Assembly (NCBI RefSeq): GCF_000723885.1
Contig: NZ_CCDG010000012.1
Location: forward strand, 1 to 64,000
Length of the DNA stretch: 64,000 nt
DNA from: Paenibacillus camerounensis
Lineage (GTDB): Bacteria > Bacillota > Bacilli > Paenibacillales > Paenibacillaceae
Reading direction: 5' to 3'
Positions 16,266-26,387 of the stretch are shown here, piece after piece. The notes beneath the pieces were generated by a model. It made no database searches, was not told the origin of the DNA, and saw nothing but the letters and a program-made list of their open reading frames with translations. How positions within the stretch are numbered: position 1 is the first letter of the stretch; every line of letters begins with the position of its first letter. Both the position numbers and the translations under genes were made by a program.

Positions 16266-17684
16266 TTAAAGGTTATGCACCGCCTCTTTAAAAATACGCC
16301 CGCGCTCTTCATAGGATGTAAACATATCCCAGCTGGCGCATGCAGGAGACAGGAGCACAACGTCTCCAGCTTCTGCAAGTGCAGAAGCCTCCCGCACAGC
16401 CTTCTGCAGCACGGCGGCGGCGCTATCCCCATTATCGACGGAGATGATGTGCTTTACTCCTGCCACAGCGGCAACTTTGGCCAGCTTGTCCCGGGTTTCG
16501 CCCATAACTACAATACCTTTAAGCCCCTCCAGAACAGGCAGCAGCTCCAAATAGTCCGAGCCCCGGTCAAGGCCTCCGGCAATCAGCACCAGCGGCTGCT
16601 TAAAGGAGCCCAGTGCCATCGTAGTCGCTTTGGAATTGGTAGCTTTAGAGTTGTTATAGTAGGCAGTACCCGCCTTTTCTGCCACATACTCCAGCCGGTG
16701 CTCGACGCCGCGGAACGACGCCAGCACCTCAGCCAGCACAGCAGGGTCAGCACCGGCAGCGATGGCAATTCCGCAGGCTGCCAGCGCATTCTCCACATTG
16801 AAGCGGCCCGGCAGACCGATAGAGCTGACCTTTGCAATCTCAGTTTCGCTCTCGCTGTAATCCCGGTAGACAATTACCCGCTCCAGATCATCTTCGGTGT
16901 CCGGTACGTAGGAGGGCCGGACAAAGATGCCCTGAACCAGCTCCTCAGTCATAGAGAAAGGTAAAATACCTGCTTTGATATAAGGTACGAGCTCACGGCA
17001 GACCGGATCATCCCAATTCAGTACCGCTGTATCTTCAGACTCCTGGTTAGCGAACAGTCTGGCCTTAGAGGCCACATAGTCCTCCATGCCGCCGTGATAG
17101 TCGAGATGAGTCTCCGCTACATTCAGCAGGGCGCCAACCTTGGGGCGGAAGCTCTCTGTCCCCTTGAGCTGGAAGCTGCTCAGCTCAACAACCATCCAGT
17201 TATCTCCGCCCGCTTCCTGGGCTGCCTGGCATAACGGCGTACCGATATTGCCGGCTACTATCGGATTCATCCCGGCGGCGTCCAGCATTTTCCCCACCCA
17301 GGTAGTGGTTGTAGTCTTGCCGTTAGAGCCGGTAATACCGATCATAGGGGCTGCGCAGATACGGTAAGCCACCTCCACCTCGGTTACAATTTCAATGCCC
17401 AGCTCAAGTGCTTTCTGTACAGGAGGCACAGAATACGGGATTCCCGGATTCTTCACCACCAGGCTTACACCTTCATGGATCAGATCGTCCGGATGCCCGC
17501 CGCATATAACAGAAATTCCCAAAGATTCCAGTTCGGAAGCTTCGGGACTTTGATCTCTTTCCTTTTTATCGTTGACCGTAACAACCGCGCCGCGTTCATG
17601 CAACACCTTGGCCACCTGGACGCCGCTTTTCGCGAGCCCCAGGACGACCACCTGCCTGCCTTGGTATTCATCTGGATGCTTCAT
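16266..17684 (-). CDS. murD: UDP-MurNAc-L-alanine:D-glutamate ligase MurD
   Basis: MurD adds D-Glu to UDP-MurNAc-L-Ala using ATP. The 472 aa protein has the three Mur-ligase domains. The N-terminal Rossmann-like uridine domain has VVLGLAKSGVQVAK. The ATP P-loop is GITGSNGKTTTT (about residue 120). The central HLDYHGGMEDY carries catalytic and metal residues, and the C-domain closes the site. The loop usually written NDSKATN reads NNSKATN here, an Asp to Asn change. It is 3 nt after mraY. Confidence 0.96.
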   Translation of the reverse strand: MKHPDEYQGRQVVVLGLAKSGVQVAKVLHERGAVVTVNDKKERDQSPEASELESLGISVICGGHPDDLIHEGVSLVVKNPGIPYSVPPVQKALELGIEIVTEVEVAYRICAAPMIGITGSNGKTTTTTWVGKMLDAAGMNPIVAGNIGTPLCQAAQEAGGDNWMVVELSSFQLKGTESFRPKVGALLNVAETHLDYHGGMEDYVASKARLFANQESEDTAVLNWDDPVCRELVPYIKAGILPFSMTEELVQGIFVRPSYVPDTEDDLERVIVYRDYSESETEIAKVSSIGLPGRFNVENALAACGIAIAAGADPAVLAEVLASFRGVEHRLEYVAEKAGTAYYNNSKATNSKATTMALGSFKQPLVLIAGGLDRGSDYLELLPVLEGLKGIVVMGETRDKLAKVAAVAGVKHIISVDNGDSAAAVLQKAVREASALAEAGDVVLLSPACASWDMFTSYEERGRIFKEAVHNL

Positions 17685-17687
17685 TCC

Positions 17688-18653
17688 TTACAACCCCTTG
17701 CTCAATATTAGTCCTGCTGCCGCAAGCAGCAGGCTCACCGCCCAGAAAGTTGTGACAACGCGCCACTCCGACCAGCCGCCCAGCTCAAAGTGATGATGAA
17801 TCGGGCTCATGCGGAAAATACGTTTGCCGCGTGTTTTAAAGGAAGCCACCTGTAATACAACGGACAGCATTTCAATGACGAATACACCGCCGATGACTAC
17901 AAAGAGCAGTTCGCTTTTGGTAACAATGGCAATCGCCCCGATGGCGCCGCCGATCCCGAAGGAACCGAAGTCGCCCATGAATACTTTGGCAGGGTGGGCA
18001 TTGAACACCAAGAAGCCGAGTACAGCCCCGATCATCGCAGCAGCGCAGACTCCGGCGGCAATCGAGGTTGCCTGCATGGCCACAACTGCAAAAGCGGCAA
18101 GTGCAATAGCACTGACGCCGGAGAGCAGTCCGTCTACACCGTCTGTGAAGTTCACCGCATTCGTTACGGCCATCATCATGATGACGATAAACGGATAGTA
18201 GAACCATGCGCCCCAGTCAAAGCTGATATCTGTGCCCGGAATGCTGATTCCGGTATTGTGGCCGGCATTGATCAGCAGAATGCTCAGCACGATGCCAATC
18301 AGAAGCTGTCCGGCCAGCTTCTGGCGCGCCGTAAGTCCCAATGAGCGTTTAAAGGCAATTTTGATATAGTCATCCAGGAACCCGATCAGCCCGTAACCGA
18401 GCGTAGCCACCAGAAGGACATAAAAATCCGAGTTCACTACAGAAAATTTCAAAAAGGATAACGTGAAAGCCACCATAATAATGATGCCGCCCATCGTAGG
18501 CGTTCCCGCCTTTTTCAAGTGGGATTGCGGTCCGTCGTCCCTTACTTGCTGTCCGAATTTCATCCTGCGCAGCAGCGGAATGATCAGCGGAGCGGCAATG
18601 ACCGCAAGGATAAAGGATACAGCAATTGTCAGCAGCAGAAGTTGATAATCCAT
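17688..18653 (-). CDS. mraY: Phospho-MurNAc-pentapeptide translocase MraY
   Basis: MraY links the UDP-MurNAc-pentapeptide to undecaprenyl phosphate, giving lipid I. The 321 aa polytopic protein (about ten transmembrane segments) carries the motifs KKAGTPTMGG, GFLDDYIK with the catalytic Asp pair, NAVNFTDGVDGL, FMGDFGSFGIGG and MSPIHHHFEL. ATG at 18653. It lies between murF and murD with spacings of 21 and 3 nt. Confidence 0.97.
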   Translation of the reverse strand: MDYQLLLLTIAVSFILAVIAAPLIIPLLRRMKFGQQVRDDGPQSHLKKAGTPTMGGIIIMVAFTLSFLKFSVVNSDFYVLLVATLGYGLIGFLDDYIKIAFKRSLGLTARQKLAGQLLIGIVLSILLINAGHNTGISIPGTDISFDWGAWFYYPFIVIMMMAVTNAVNFTDGVDGLLSGVSAIALAAFAVVAMQATSIAAGVCAAAMIGAVLGFLVFNAHPAKVFMGDFGSFGIGGAIGAIAIVTKSELLFVVIGGVFVIEMLSVVLQVASFKTRGKRIFRMSPIHHHFELGGWSEWRVVTTFWAVSLLLAAAGLILSKGL

Positions 18654-18674
18654 GGGTACACCCCCTCCAATGGT

Positions 18675-20081
18675 TTAGGTCTGTTTAAAATGTTCATTCA
18701 AGCTGTACAGTGCCTCTTCCAGACGCATGCCTCTGGAAGCTTTGAACAGCACAATATCCTTGGAGCTGCATGTAGTGTTCAGGACAGCGGACAGCTCCTC
18801 CTTGTCAGTAAAGGCAAAAACCCGCTCCGGACCGAAGCTCTTGACTGCCTCCTCGGCCAGTAACGCCGAAAGCGGACCATAGGTCATAACCATATCCGTG
18901 AGCTCAGGGTCGAGGTACTCGCCGATTTCCCGGTGATATTCTGCTTCATGCGGCCCCAGTTCCAGCATGTCCCCCAGCACGGCAATCCGTTTGCCGCCGG
19001 TTTTCATGGACTGGAGCACATCTATCGCCGCCTTCATGGAAGTAGGGCTGGCATTATAGGCATCATTCAGCAGCGTCAGCCCTGAGGCAGTCAGCATCAC
19101 TTCGATCCGCATACCAGTCAGCTTGAGCCGTTTCAGCCCTTCTTCAATATTCGTCTCGGTAATGCCGAAATGCCGGGCAACTGCCAGGGCAGCCAATGCA
19201 TTACTAACGTTGTGGCGGCCCGGAAGCGGCAGGGAAAAAGCCCGCTCCTCAGTCAGATAGACGGTTGTAAACGTCATTCCGTTTGTATGTGTCATCATCC
19301 CGGTAGGATACGCGTCATTATCCCCGGCGAAGCCGAAACGCAGCTTCTTCATCCCTGCAGGTGCATGGAAGGATGGTTCAGCCATCACTTCAGCGAGCAG
19401 CGGCTCATCCCCATTGTAAATAAGGAGTCCACCAGGCTTCAGCCCTTCAGCAATCTCAAGCTTGGCTCTGGCAATTTCCTTGCGCGAGCCGAGCTGAAGC
19501 AGGTGGGATTCGCCTATATTCGTGATGACAGCAATATCAGGAGATGCCAGTGAAGCAAGCAGGGCAATTTCTCCCCGTGAGCTCATGCCCATCTCCAGTA
19601 TGGCAATATCTGTATCCTCATTCATAGAGAGGACGGTTAGCGGCAGCCCGATATGGTTATTGAAGTTTCCTTGGGTTTTGTGGACCTTATACTGTCCTTC
19701 CAGCAGGGCGGCAACCATATCCTTGGTAGTCGTTTTACCGTTGCTGCCTGTAATGCCAACAACCTGCGAGGCTGTTTCACTCAAATAAGCAGCCGCCAGC
19801 CGCTGCAGCGCAGCCAGCGTATCTTCAACCAGAATAACGGCACCTTCCGGTGCTGCGCCTTTATCCTTTTGCCACAGGGTGGCAGCAGCTCCCGATGCGA
19901 GTGCCGCCGCACTGTAGTTATGTCCGTCAAACTGGTCGCCGGCAAGCGGCACAAACAGGCAGCCAGCCGTTATTTTACGGGAATCGGTAACGACTCCGGA
20001 AAGTACAATTTCAGTATCAGCAGCAGAGCCCGGTTCTCCTCCGCACATGACAGCAATTTGTTGCAATGTTCTTATAATCAA
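18675..20081 (-). CDS. murF: UDP-MurNAc-tripeptide D-alanyl-D-alanine ligase MurF
   Basis: MurF adds D-Ala-D-Ala to the tripeptide precursor. The 468 aa protein has the P-loop GITGSNGKTTTKD (about residue 110), NNHIGLPLTVL, EMGMSSRGEI and NDAYNASPTSMKAA in the C-domain. It starts at TTG (20081); the first bases overlap the murE stop as TTGA. AAGGGG lies about 10 nt upstream. In B. subtilis murF is outside the dcw cluster; here it lies between murE and mraY, the arrangement seen in E. coli. Confidence 0.95.
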   Translation of the reverse strand: MIIRTLQQIAVMCGGEPGSAADTEIVLSGVVTDSRKITAGCLFVPLAGDQFDGHNYSAAALASGAAATLWQKDKGAAPEGAVILVEDTLAALQRLAAAYLSETASQVVGITGSNGKTTTKDMVAALLEGQYKVHKTQGNFNNHIGLPLTVLSMNEDTDIAILEMGMSSRGEIALLASLASPDIAVITNIGESHLLQLGSRKEIARAKLEIAEGLKPGGLLIYNGDEPLLAEVMAEPSFHAPAGMKKLRFGFAGDNDAYPTGMMTHTNGMTFTTVYLTEERAFSLPLPGRHNVSNALAALAVARHFGITETNIEEGLKRLKLTGMRIEVMLTASGLTLLNDAYNASPTSMKAAIDVLQSMKTGGKRIAVLGDMLELGPHEAEYHREIGEYLDPELTDMVMTYGPLSALLAEEAVKSFGPERVFAFTDKEELSAVLNTTCSSKDIVLFKASRGMRLEEALYSLNEHFKQT

Positions 20082-21565
20082 TAGCTTCGGCCCCTTATAA
20101 CTTCTTTGGCGACAAGGCGGTCATCGAAATCATGGACCACTCCGCCGATCAGCTGGTAGGTCTCATGACCTTTCCCCGCAATCAATACTACATCGCCGGG
20201 GCTTGCCATTTCAATAGCTTTTCTGATAGCTTCCCGGCGGTCCGGAACGGTCTCGTAACGTTCCTGCGGAACGCCGTCTTCCCTGAGTCCGGCTTCGATA
20301 TCCTGCAGGATCACAAGCGGGTCCTCTGTCCGCGGGTTATCCGAAGTAACAAAGACATGGTCGCTGTATTTAGCGGCAATTTTACCCATGAGCGGACGTT
20401 TCGTCTTATCCCGGTCCCCGCCGCAGCCGAACACAGTCAGTACCTTGCCTCCGGCAAACTCACAAACGGCTCTCAGCACATTTTCCAGTCCGTCCGGCGT
20501 ATGGGCATAGTCAACAACGACTGCAAACTCCTGGCCTTCATCCACCGACTCCACACGTCCGGCTACGCCGGCTACTGACTCGAGACTTGCTTTGATCTCA
20601 TCCAGCGGTATATCTTCAAGGAGTGCGGCGGTTATAGCAGCGAGCGCATTGTACACATTGAACTTGCCCACCATCCGCAGCGAAATATCTGCCTCTCCCT
20701 TAAACGTATTCACATGGAAAAATGTTCCTTTTGCTGTAATGGAGATTTGTGATGCCCGGACATTAGCTTTGCTGTCAATACCGTATGTAATCACTTCCGC
20801 TGCGGTCTGGGCGGCAAAATAAGCACTGGCCTCATCATCTGCATTTAGTACAGCATATTTGCGTTCTTCTTTCCATGGCGAAATAATATTGCCCAGACGC
20901 GAGAAGAACAGCCCTTTAGCCGCACGGTATTCCTCCATCGTATGATGGTAATCGAGATGATCCTGGGTCAGATTTGTAAAAATAGCTGTGCGGTAATCCG
21001 TTCCCTTTACCCGTCCCTGCTCAAGCGCGTGTGAGGATACTTCCATTACACAGCATTCCACGCCTTTTAGAGCCATGTCGTTCAAGGTCCGCTGCAATTC
21101 CAGCGACTCCTGTGTAGTACCTGACGCAGGATAGACCTGACCATCATACTGCAGCTGGATTGTGCCGATCAGACCGGTTTTGAGTCCATAGTCAGACATG
21201 ATCCGTTCGATCAGGTAAGTGGTCGTCGTTTTGCCATTCGTCCCTGTAACGCCGATCATTTTCATCCGGCTGCTCGGCGAGCTGAAGAAGGCATTCCCGA
21301 GCACGGACATTGCGAACCGGCAGTCATCGACAATCAGCTGCGGCAAATCGATATCCAGCTTACGTTCCACAACCAGTGCCGAAGCGCCTCCAGCTGCTGC
21401 CTGCGGTGCGTAATCATGGCCGTCCACCGTGAAGCCCGGCAGGCAGATAAACAAATCGCCAGGCTGAACCTTTCGGGAATCCGCCTGAAGATTGATAATC
21501 TCGGTTTCACCGTCACCCAGCAGGCTTGAAGCCGCAAGACAAGCAGATAATTCATTCAATTTCAT
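20078..21565 (-). CDS. murE: UDP-MurNAc-L-Ala-D-Glu:meso-DAP ligase MurE
   Basis: MurE adds the third amino acid of the stem peptide. The 495 aa protein has the P-loop GVTGTNGKTTTTYL and the central HLDYHHTMEEY. The substrate-selecting motif is SDNPRTEDP; DNPR is the form specific for meso-diaminopimelate rather than lysine. The organism therefore very probably has DAP-type wall. ATG at 21565 with GAGGGA 7-8 nt away. The stop overlaps the murF start by 4 nt. Confidence 0.96.
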   Translation of the reverse strand: MKLNELSACLAASSLLGDGETEIINLQADSRKVQPGDLFICLPGFTVDGHDYAPQAAAGGASALVVERKLDIDLPQLIVDDCRFAMSVLGNAFFSSPSSRMKMIGVTGTNGKTTTTYLIERIMSDYGLKTGLIGTIQLQYDGQVYPASGTTQESLELQRTLNDMALKGVECCVMEVSSHALEQGRVKGTDYRTAIFTNLTQDHLDYHHTMEEYRAAKGLFFSRLGNIISPWKEERKYAVLNADDEASAYFAAQTAAEVITYGIDSKANVRASQISITAKGTFFHVNTFKGEADISLRMVGKFNVYNALAAITAALLEDIPLDEIKASLESVAGVAGRVESVDEGQEFAVVVDYAHTPDGLENVLRAVCEFAGGKVLTVFGCGGDRDKTKRPLMGKIAAKYSDHVFVTSDNPRTEDPLVILQDIEAGLREDGVPQERYETVPDRREAIRKAIEMASPGDVVLIAGKGHETYQLIGGVVHDFDDRLVAKEVIRGRSY

Positions 21566-21616
21566 AACTAATCCCTCACTCTGCAAATTCGGATAAGAAG
21601 ACTGGTCTTACCTCTA

Positions 21617-23542
21617 TCATTGACTGGAAGTACCCATATAAATCCTGATTGTCGAACCTTGTTCAACTCTGGCTCCCGCCTTTGGAGCCTGATTAATTAC
21701 TGTATTGCCGGTGCCTGAACGGGCAAGAGTAAAATTCATATTCAGATCCTCGTAAATATCCTGAACTGTAGCGCCGGTAAGATCCGGAACCGTAACAATT
21801 GGCGTTTCCCCGTATTTATAGGTTTTGGGAAGCTGGTCTTTACGCTCCGGCACCTTCAGATAATGGAGAGAATCCTCCAGAATGTTCTGGACAATCGGAG
21901 CAGCCACAACCCCCCCGAACTGCAGGCCTTTTGGATTGTCAACTGCGGTGTACACTACAATCTGCGGGTCATCCGCAGGAGCAAAGCCGATAAAGGATAC
22001 GATATGCTCTGTCGGAGAATAGCGGCCGTTCACAACTTTTTGTGCTGTCCCTGTCTTGCCGCCCACCCGGTAGCCGTCAATAAAAGCCGGCCGGCCAGTG
22101 CCTTTGGCAACCACGCTCTCAAGGGCAGCCCGCACCTTCTTAGAGGTCTCTTCCGAAATAACCTGCCGGACCTCCTTGGGCTGTACCTCTGATACCGTCT
22201 CTCCGGTCTCCGGATTAATCCATGCCTTGGCCACATGCGGGGTATACAGCTTGCCCCCGTTAATTGCAGCCGACACTGCAGCAATCTGCTGAATCGGGGT
22301 CACGGATACACCTTGGCCGAAAGCTGTCGTTGCCAGCTCTACCGGCCCAACCTGAGAGAGCTTGAACAGAATACCGCTGGCTTCCCCGTTCAGATCAATT
22401 CCGGTCTTTGTACCGAAGCCAAAGTCCCGGATATATTGGAACAGTGTCTCTTTGCCTAGACGCTGCCCCAGCGCAACGAATCCGGGGTTACAGGAGTTCT
22501 CAACCACCTCAAGAAAGGTCTGGCTGCCGTGGCCGCCTTTTTTCCAGCAGCGCAGTTTTGCGCCGCCGACCTCTACAAACCCGGGATCAAAAAAACGCTC
22601 ATTCTGCAGATCCACCTTTTTTTCCTCAAGCGCAGCCGCAAGCGTAATGATTTTGAAGGTAGAGCCCGGCTCATAGGTCATCCAGATAGGCAGATTACGG
22701 TTATAGACCTCGGCATCATATTCTTTGTAGGAGCCCGGCTCATAGCCCGGCCTGCTGGCCATCGCCAGGATCTCCCCATTCTTCGGATTCATGGCAATCG
22801 ACCATGCGCCCTGGGCCTGATATTTTACCATCGCCTGATCCAGCTCACGCTCCATAATGGACTGAATCTGCTTATCGATGGTCAGCTGCAGGCTAAGACC
22901 TTCCTGCGGCTCGGAGTATTTCTCAGCGGAGCCCGGCATCAGCCGCCCGCCCGCATCAGACAGATAGGAGATATTACCGCCGATTCCCTGAAGCAGCTTA
23001 TCGTATATACTCTCTATTCCGGTAATGCCCTGGTTATCAATTCCGGTGAAACCGAGAATATGTGCCGCCAGATCACCGTAGGGATAGTACCGTTTGTTAT
23101 CCTCAGCCACAACGATGCCCGGCAGCTGCAAATCACGGATGCTCGCGGCAAGCTCCATCGTAATTTTGCGGCCGCCGGGCTGTAGCTTGACCGATGACTC
23201 ACGTTTGGACATCAAAGTGACCAGCTTCTCCTCAGTCATACCGAGAAGCGGAGCCAGCTGCTGAGCGGTCTTTTGCTTATCCTTCACCTGCACGGGGACG
23301 GCATAAACGGTAGGAGAGCTGACATTGTAGGCCAGAGACACCCCTTCGCGGTCGAGTATCTCACCGCGTTTGGCAGTATAAGGAATATTACGGCGCCAAG
23401 ACTCTTCCGCCTTGGCACTAAGCTTTTCGCCTTGATAAAGCTGCACATAGGCAAGACGTACAGCCAGTGAACCGAACAACACAGCAAGTCCCAGCAGTGT
23501 CCACAGCATTCTCCGCCGGGTTACAACCTTTGAAACCTTCAT
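21617..23542 (-). CDS. spoVD: Stage V sporulation protein D, class B penicillin-binding protein
   Basis: A D,D-transpeptidase needed for spore cortex peptidoglycan, paired with the SEDS protein SpoVE. The 641 aa protein has a basic tail, one transmembrane segment (about residues 10-30), a dimerisation domain, and the transpeptidase domain with SxxK in PGSTFKI, SCNPGF and KTGTAQ. A single C-terminal PASTA domain starts TVPDLTGATVQDI. The start at 23542 (MKVSKVVTRRR) fits SpoVD family N-termini and a GGGGA site; an ATG 33 nt earlier is the alternative. Confidence 0.93.
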   Translation of the reverse strand: MKVSKVVTRRRMLWTLLGLAVLFGSLAVRLAYVQLYQGEKLSAKAEESWRRNIPYTAKRGEILDREGVSLAYNVSSPTVYAVPVQVKDKQKTAQQLAPLLGMTEEKLVTLMSKRESSVKLQPGGRKITMELAASIRDLQLPGIVVAEDNKRYYPYGDLAAHILGFTGIDNQGITGIESIYDKLLQGIGGNISYLSDAGGRLMPGSAEKYSEPQEGLSLQLTIDKQIQSIMERELDQAMVKYQAQGAWSIAMNPKNGEILAMASRPGYEPGSYKEYDAEVYNRNLPIWMTYEPGSTFKIITLAAALEEKKVDLQNERFFDPGFVEVGGAKLRCWKKGGHGSQTFLEVVENSCNPGFVALGQRLGKETLFQYIRDFGFGTKTGIDLNGEASGILFKLSQVGPVELATTAFGQGVSVTPIQQIAAVSAAINGGKLYTPHVAKAWINPETGETVSEVQPKEVRQVISEETSKKVRAALESVVAKGTGRPAFIDGYRVGGKTGTAQKVVNGRYSPTEHIVSFIGFAPADDPQIVVYTAVDNPKGLQFGGVVAAPIVQNILEDSLHYLKVPERKDQLPKTYKYGETPIVTVPDLTGATVQDIYEDLNMNFTLARSGTGNTVINQAPKAGARVEQGSTIRIYMGTSSQ

Positions 23543-23684
23543 TTCGCGTTCCCCGCTTTCCCTCGTAGTAGACATGATCTCTTATCTTCATGACTATTCG
23601 GGACAAACAGGGGTTAGAACAAGCCCGGTTCAACGGTAAAGGCAGAGATCAGCAGATTCAAAAAACAAGCAGCCAAACGGACGG

Positions 23685-25922
23685 CTATCCGCCGCTTCCC
23701 GCGGCATCCCCTGCTTCATCTTCTGCTGCTGATACCGGAATATCCTCGCCGTAGGCATTGAGCGGACTCAGCTTGAGCTGCACCAGCTTTTTACCGTTTG
23801 AAGTGGATTCCGTCTGTTCGGTAACATATCCTTCACCCTCTACAGAGATGGCCACCCTAAGCAGATTGAGTACCTCCAGCGCATCCCGCAGCGATTGTCC
23901 TTTAAGGTCAGGTATGGATGCCTGATCGCTCTGCTGGCTTAACAGATAGATTCTCTGCCCCGAAGCAAGCAGAGTCTTCGCCTCCGGATACTGGCTGACT
24001 ACACCGCTGCCGCTGCCGACTGTTTCGAAATCGAAGCCCTGCTCAATCAGCAGTTTTCTGGCTTCCTGCATCGTTTTTCCAGTCAGGTCAGGTGCGGAGC
24101 GCTGTGCGGCAGGTGTAGCTTTGCCAGTGACAGCGGCATTGCTTTCAACAGCCGCTGTCACCTTAGGAACTCCCATATAAGGCAATGCCTCGGACACGAT
24201 TTCTTTGAACACCGGACCTGCCGCAGCGCCGCCGCCGACAGCATCAGCAGGCTCGTCAATGACAACATAGATTGCAATCTTCGGGTTATTGGCAGGTGCG
24301 TATCCAAGGAAGGAAGAGCGTACCTTGTCGCGGTCATACCCGCCCTTACCGTCAGGCTTGATTGCCGTCCCCGTCTTGCCTGCCACCCGGTAGCCTTCAA
24401 TGTAGGCATGACGCCCGGTTCCATGGTCGAGGTCAGCAACCACCTGCTCCAGGTAGCTGCCGGTTTCCCTGGCGCTTTCTTCGGAAATAACCTGACGCAC
24501 CACCTGCGGCTGGGTTATGGTAGTCTGGCCCGTATTGGGATCAGAGGTCTCCTTGATCACATGCGGCACCATCAGCTTGCCGCCGTTGGCGATGGCCGAT
24601 ATGGCGGTAAGCTGCTGAATCGGAGTAACAAGCACTTTACCGTGCCCGTATGCGATCGTAGCGTTCTCCGAAGCATTGTTCGGTGTCGGGTTAACAATCC
24701 CGCTGATTTCACCCGGCAGGTCAATGCCGGTAAGATCGTTAAATCCGAAATCCTCCACGTACTGCAGCAGCCTCTCCGGACCGAGCATTTCATAACCAAG
24801 CTTGACAAAGGCCACGTTGCTTGAGCGCTTCACGCCTTCCAGGAAGGTGATTTGGCCATAACCGCTTCGATTCTGGTCATACAGCGGCTTGCCGTATCCT
24901 TTGATACGGATCGAACCGGACATAAAGGTTGCGTCAGGATCGAATAAATTCTCCTCCACCGCTCCGGCAAGCGGGACGATCTTGAACGTGGAGCCCGGCT
25001 CAAATCTCGTTTTGATAGCATGGTTGAAAAACACCCCGGGATCAGATGCGTACTTCCAGAATTCATTAGGGTTAAAGGTCGGCATATTAGCCAGACCCAG
25101 GATTTCCATCGTATTCGGATCAGCAGCAATAACCGTTATACTCTTCGGCTTGTACTGGTCGTAAGCCTTCTGCATCGCTTCCTCAATATAACGCTGAATC
25201 GTGCTGTCTATGGTCAGCTTGATATTGGTGCCGTTGACGGCGGGCTGATAAGTATCCTGGGAATCCGGCAGCTTGATTCCTTTGCCGTCACTCTGGTAGT
25301 AGAGCTTGCCATTCGTCCCCTGAAGCTGCTTGTTAAAATAACTCTCCAGCCCCATGATGGCTTCGCCGTCACGGTTCGTATAGCCTAAAATATGCGCAGC
25401 AAGAGTACCCTTCGGATAATAACGCTTCTGCTCCGTAATCAGTCCGACTCCGGTCTCCAGCGTATTATGCTTCTCCTCCAGCCCTTTATAGAATTCCCTC
25501 ACTTTATCCGCAAGCTCTTTATCAATCTTCCAGCCCTCGTTGCGGATTTCGCGGTTCTTCAGGTAATTCCCTTTATCATCCTTGGCTTCTACCAGTTTCT
25601 TCAGCTCAGCCTCCGGTTTGCCCAGCAGCTCGTGGAGACCCTTAATTACCTCTTCACCGATGCCCTTTTCAGCGATAACCTCAGGGTTCACAACCACCGT
25701 ATATGCCGGCACATCACTGGCAAGAACACTGCCGTTGCGGTCCTCGATACTCCCCCGCTTTGCTTTGATGACAGAGGTATGGGCCCATTGGGTAACTGCC
25801 TTCTCATGCCAGAAGTCATTCTGCATCACCTGAATCCAGAAGACCCGGACGACTAAAACAAGAAAAAAGAGGGTAATACACCCTCCTATAAACAGCGTGC
25901 GAAGTTTAATTCTCTTTACCAT
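23685..25922 (-). CDS. pbpB: Septal penicillin-binding protein 2B (FtsI type)
   Basis: The class B PBP of the divisome, cross-linking septal peptidoglycan. The 745 aa protein has one N-terminal transmembrane segment (about residues 10-30). A pedestal domain follows, then a transpeptidase domain with PGSTFKI, KRSSNVAFVKLGYE and KTGTAIK. Two C-terminal PASTA domains start near APDLTGKTM and SIPDLKGQSL. The tail is acidic. The gene order ftsL-pbpB-spoVD is that of Bacillus. ATG at 25922. Confidence 0.96.
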   Translation of the reverse strand: MVKRIKLRTLFIGGCITLFFLVLVVRVFWIQVMQNDFWHEKAVTQWAHTSVIKAKRGSIEDRNGSVLASDVPAYTVVVNPEVIAEKGIGEEVIKGLHELLGKPEAELKKLVEAKDDKGNYLKNREIRNEGWKIDKELADKVREFYKGLEEKHNTLETGVGLITEQKRYYPKGTLAAHILGYTNRDGEAIMGLESYFNKQLQGTNGKLYYQSDGKGIKLPDSQDTYQPAVNGTNIKLTIDSTIQRYIEEAMQKAYDQYKPKSITVIAADPNTMEILGLANMPTFNPNEFWKYASDPGVFFNHAIKTRFEPGSTFKIVPLAGAVEENLFDPDATFMSGSIRIKGYGKPLYDQNRSGYGQITFLEGVKRSSNVAFVKLGYEMLGPERLLQYVEDFGFNDLTGIDLPGEISGIVNPTPNNASENATIAYGHGKVLVTPIQQLTAISAIANGGKLMVPHVIKETSDPNTGQTTITQPQVVRQVISEESARETGSYLEQVVADLDHGTGRHAYIEGYRVAGKTGTAIKPDGKGGYDRDKVRSSFLGYAPANNPKIAIYVVIDEPADAVGGGAAAGPVFKEIVSEALPYMGVPKVTAAVESNAAVTGKATPAAQRSAPDLTGKTMQEARKLLIEQGFDFETVGSGSGVVSQYPEAKTLLASGQRIYLLSQQSDQASIPDLKGQSLRDALEVLNLLRVAISVEGEGYVTEQTESTSNGKKLVQLKLSPLNAYGEDIPVSAAEDEAGDAAGSGG

Positions 25923-25963
25923 AAGGAAACCTCACAAACTCTATTATTGCAGCCTGTCCGCCG

Positions 25964-26359
25964 CTAATTATTGTTTTCGTCAGCTGCTTTACCGTTCGCA
26001 GACACATAAATCGCGGAATCTTCAGGCGGCTGGACATATCCAAGCTTTTTGGCCTTGTCGGCTACCTGCTGCTCCAGCGTCTGCTTCTCCATCTGATAAG
26101 TGGCAATTTGCTTTTGTGTCTCAGCAATGCTGCTATCCAGCTTCTGAGCCTGCAGGTTCAAATCATAAATGTGGACGTAACGCCAAATCAGGGCGACAGC
26201 CACCAGCACAAATGCCGCCAGTGTCAGCATATAGATCAGCTTCTCCTGGGTCGGCAGTACCATCCGTCTGGTGACAACTTTTGTCTTCTCGCGGTAAAGC
26301 GGGTTTACCTCTTGTTTTCTCTTAGGTTGAACTGCTAAATTGCCGCGGGTATAGGCCAT
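25964..26359 (-). CDS. ftsL: Cell division protein FtsL
   Basis: A small bitopic divisome protein that forms a coiled-coil complex with FtsQ/DivIB and DivIC and activates septal synthesis. The protein is 131 aa: a basic cytoplasmic tail of about 40 residues, one transmembrane segment (about 42-60), then a heptad-like coiled coil (LDSSIAETQKQIATYQMEK). A short tail contains the pattern KLGYVQPP common to FtsL. ATG 26357-26359. It lies between rsmH and pbpB. Confidence 0.92.
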   Translation of the reverse strand: MAYTRGNLAVQPKRKQEVNPLYREKTKVVTRRMVLPTQEKLIYMLTLAAFVLVAVALIWRYVHIYDLNLQAQKLDSSIAETQKQIATYQMEKQTLEQQVADKAKKLGYVQPPEDSAIYVSANGKAADENNN

Positions 26360-26387
26360 CTCTCTGACTCTCCTTTATCGTCGTTTT

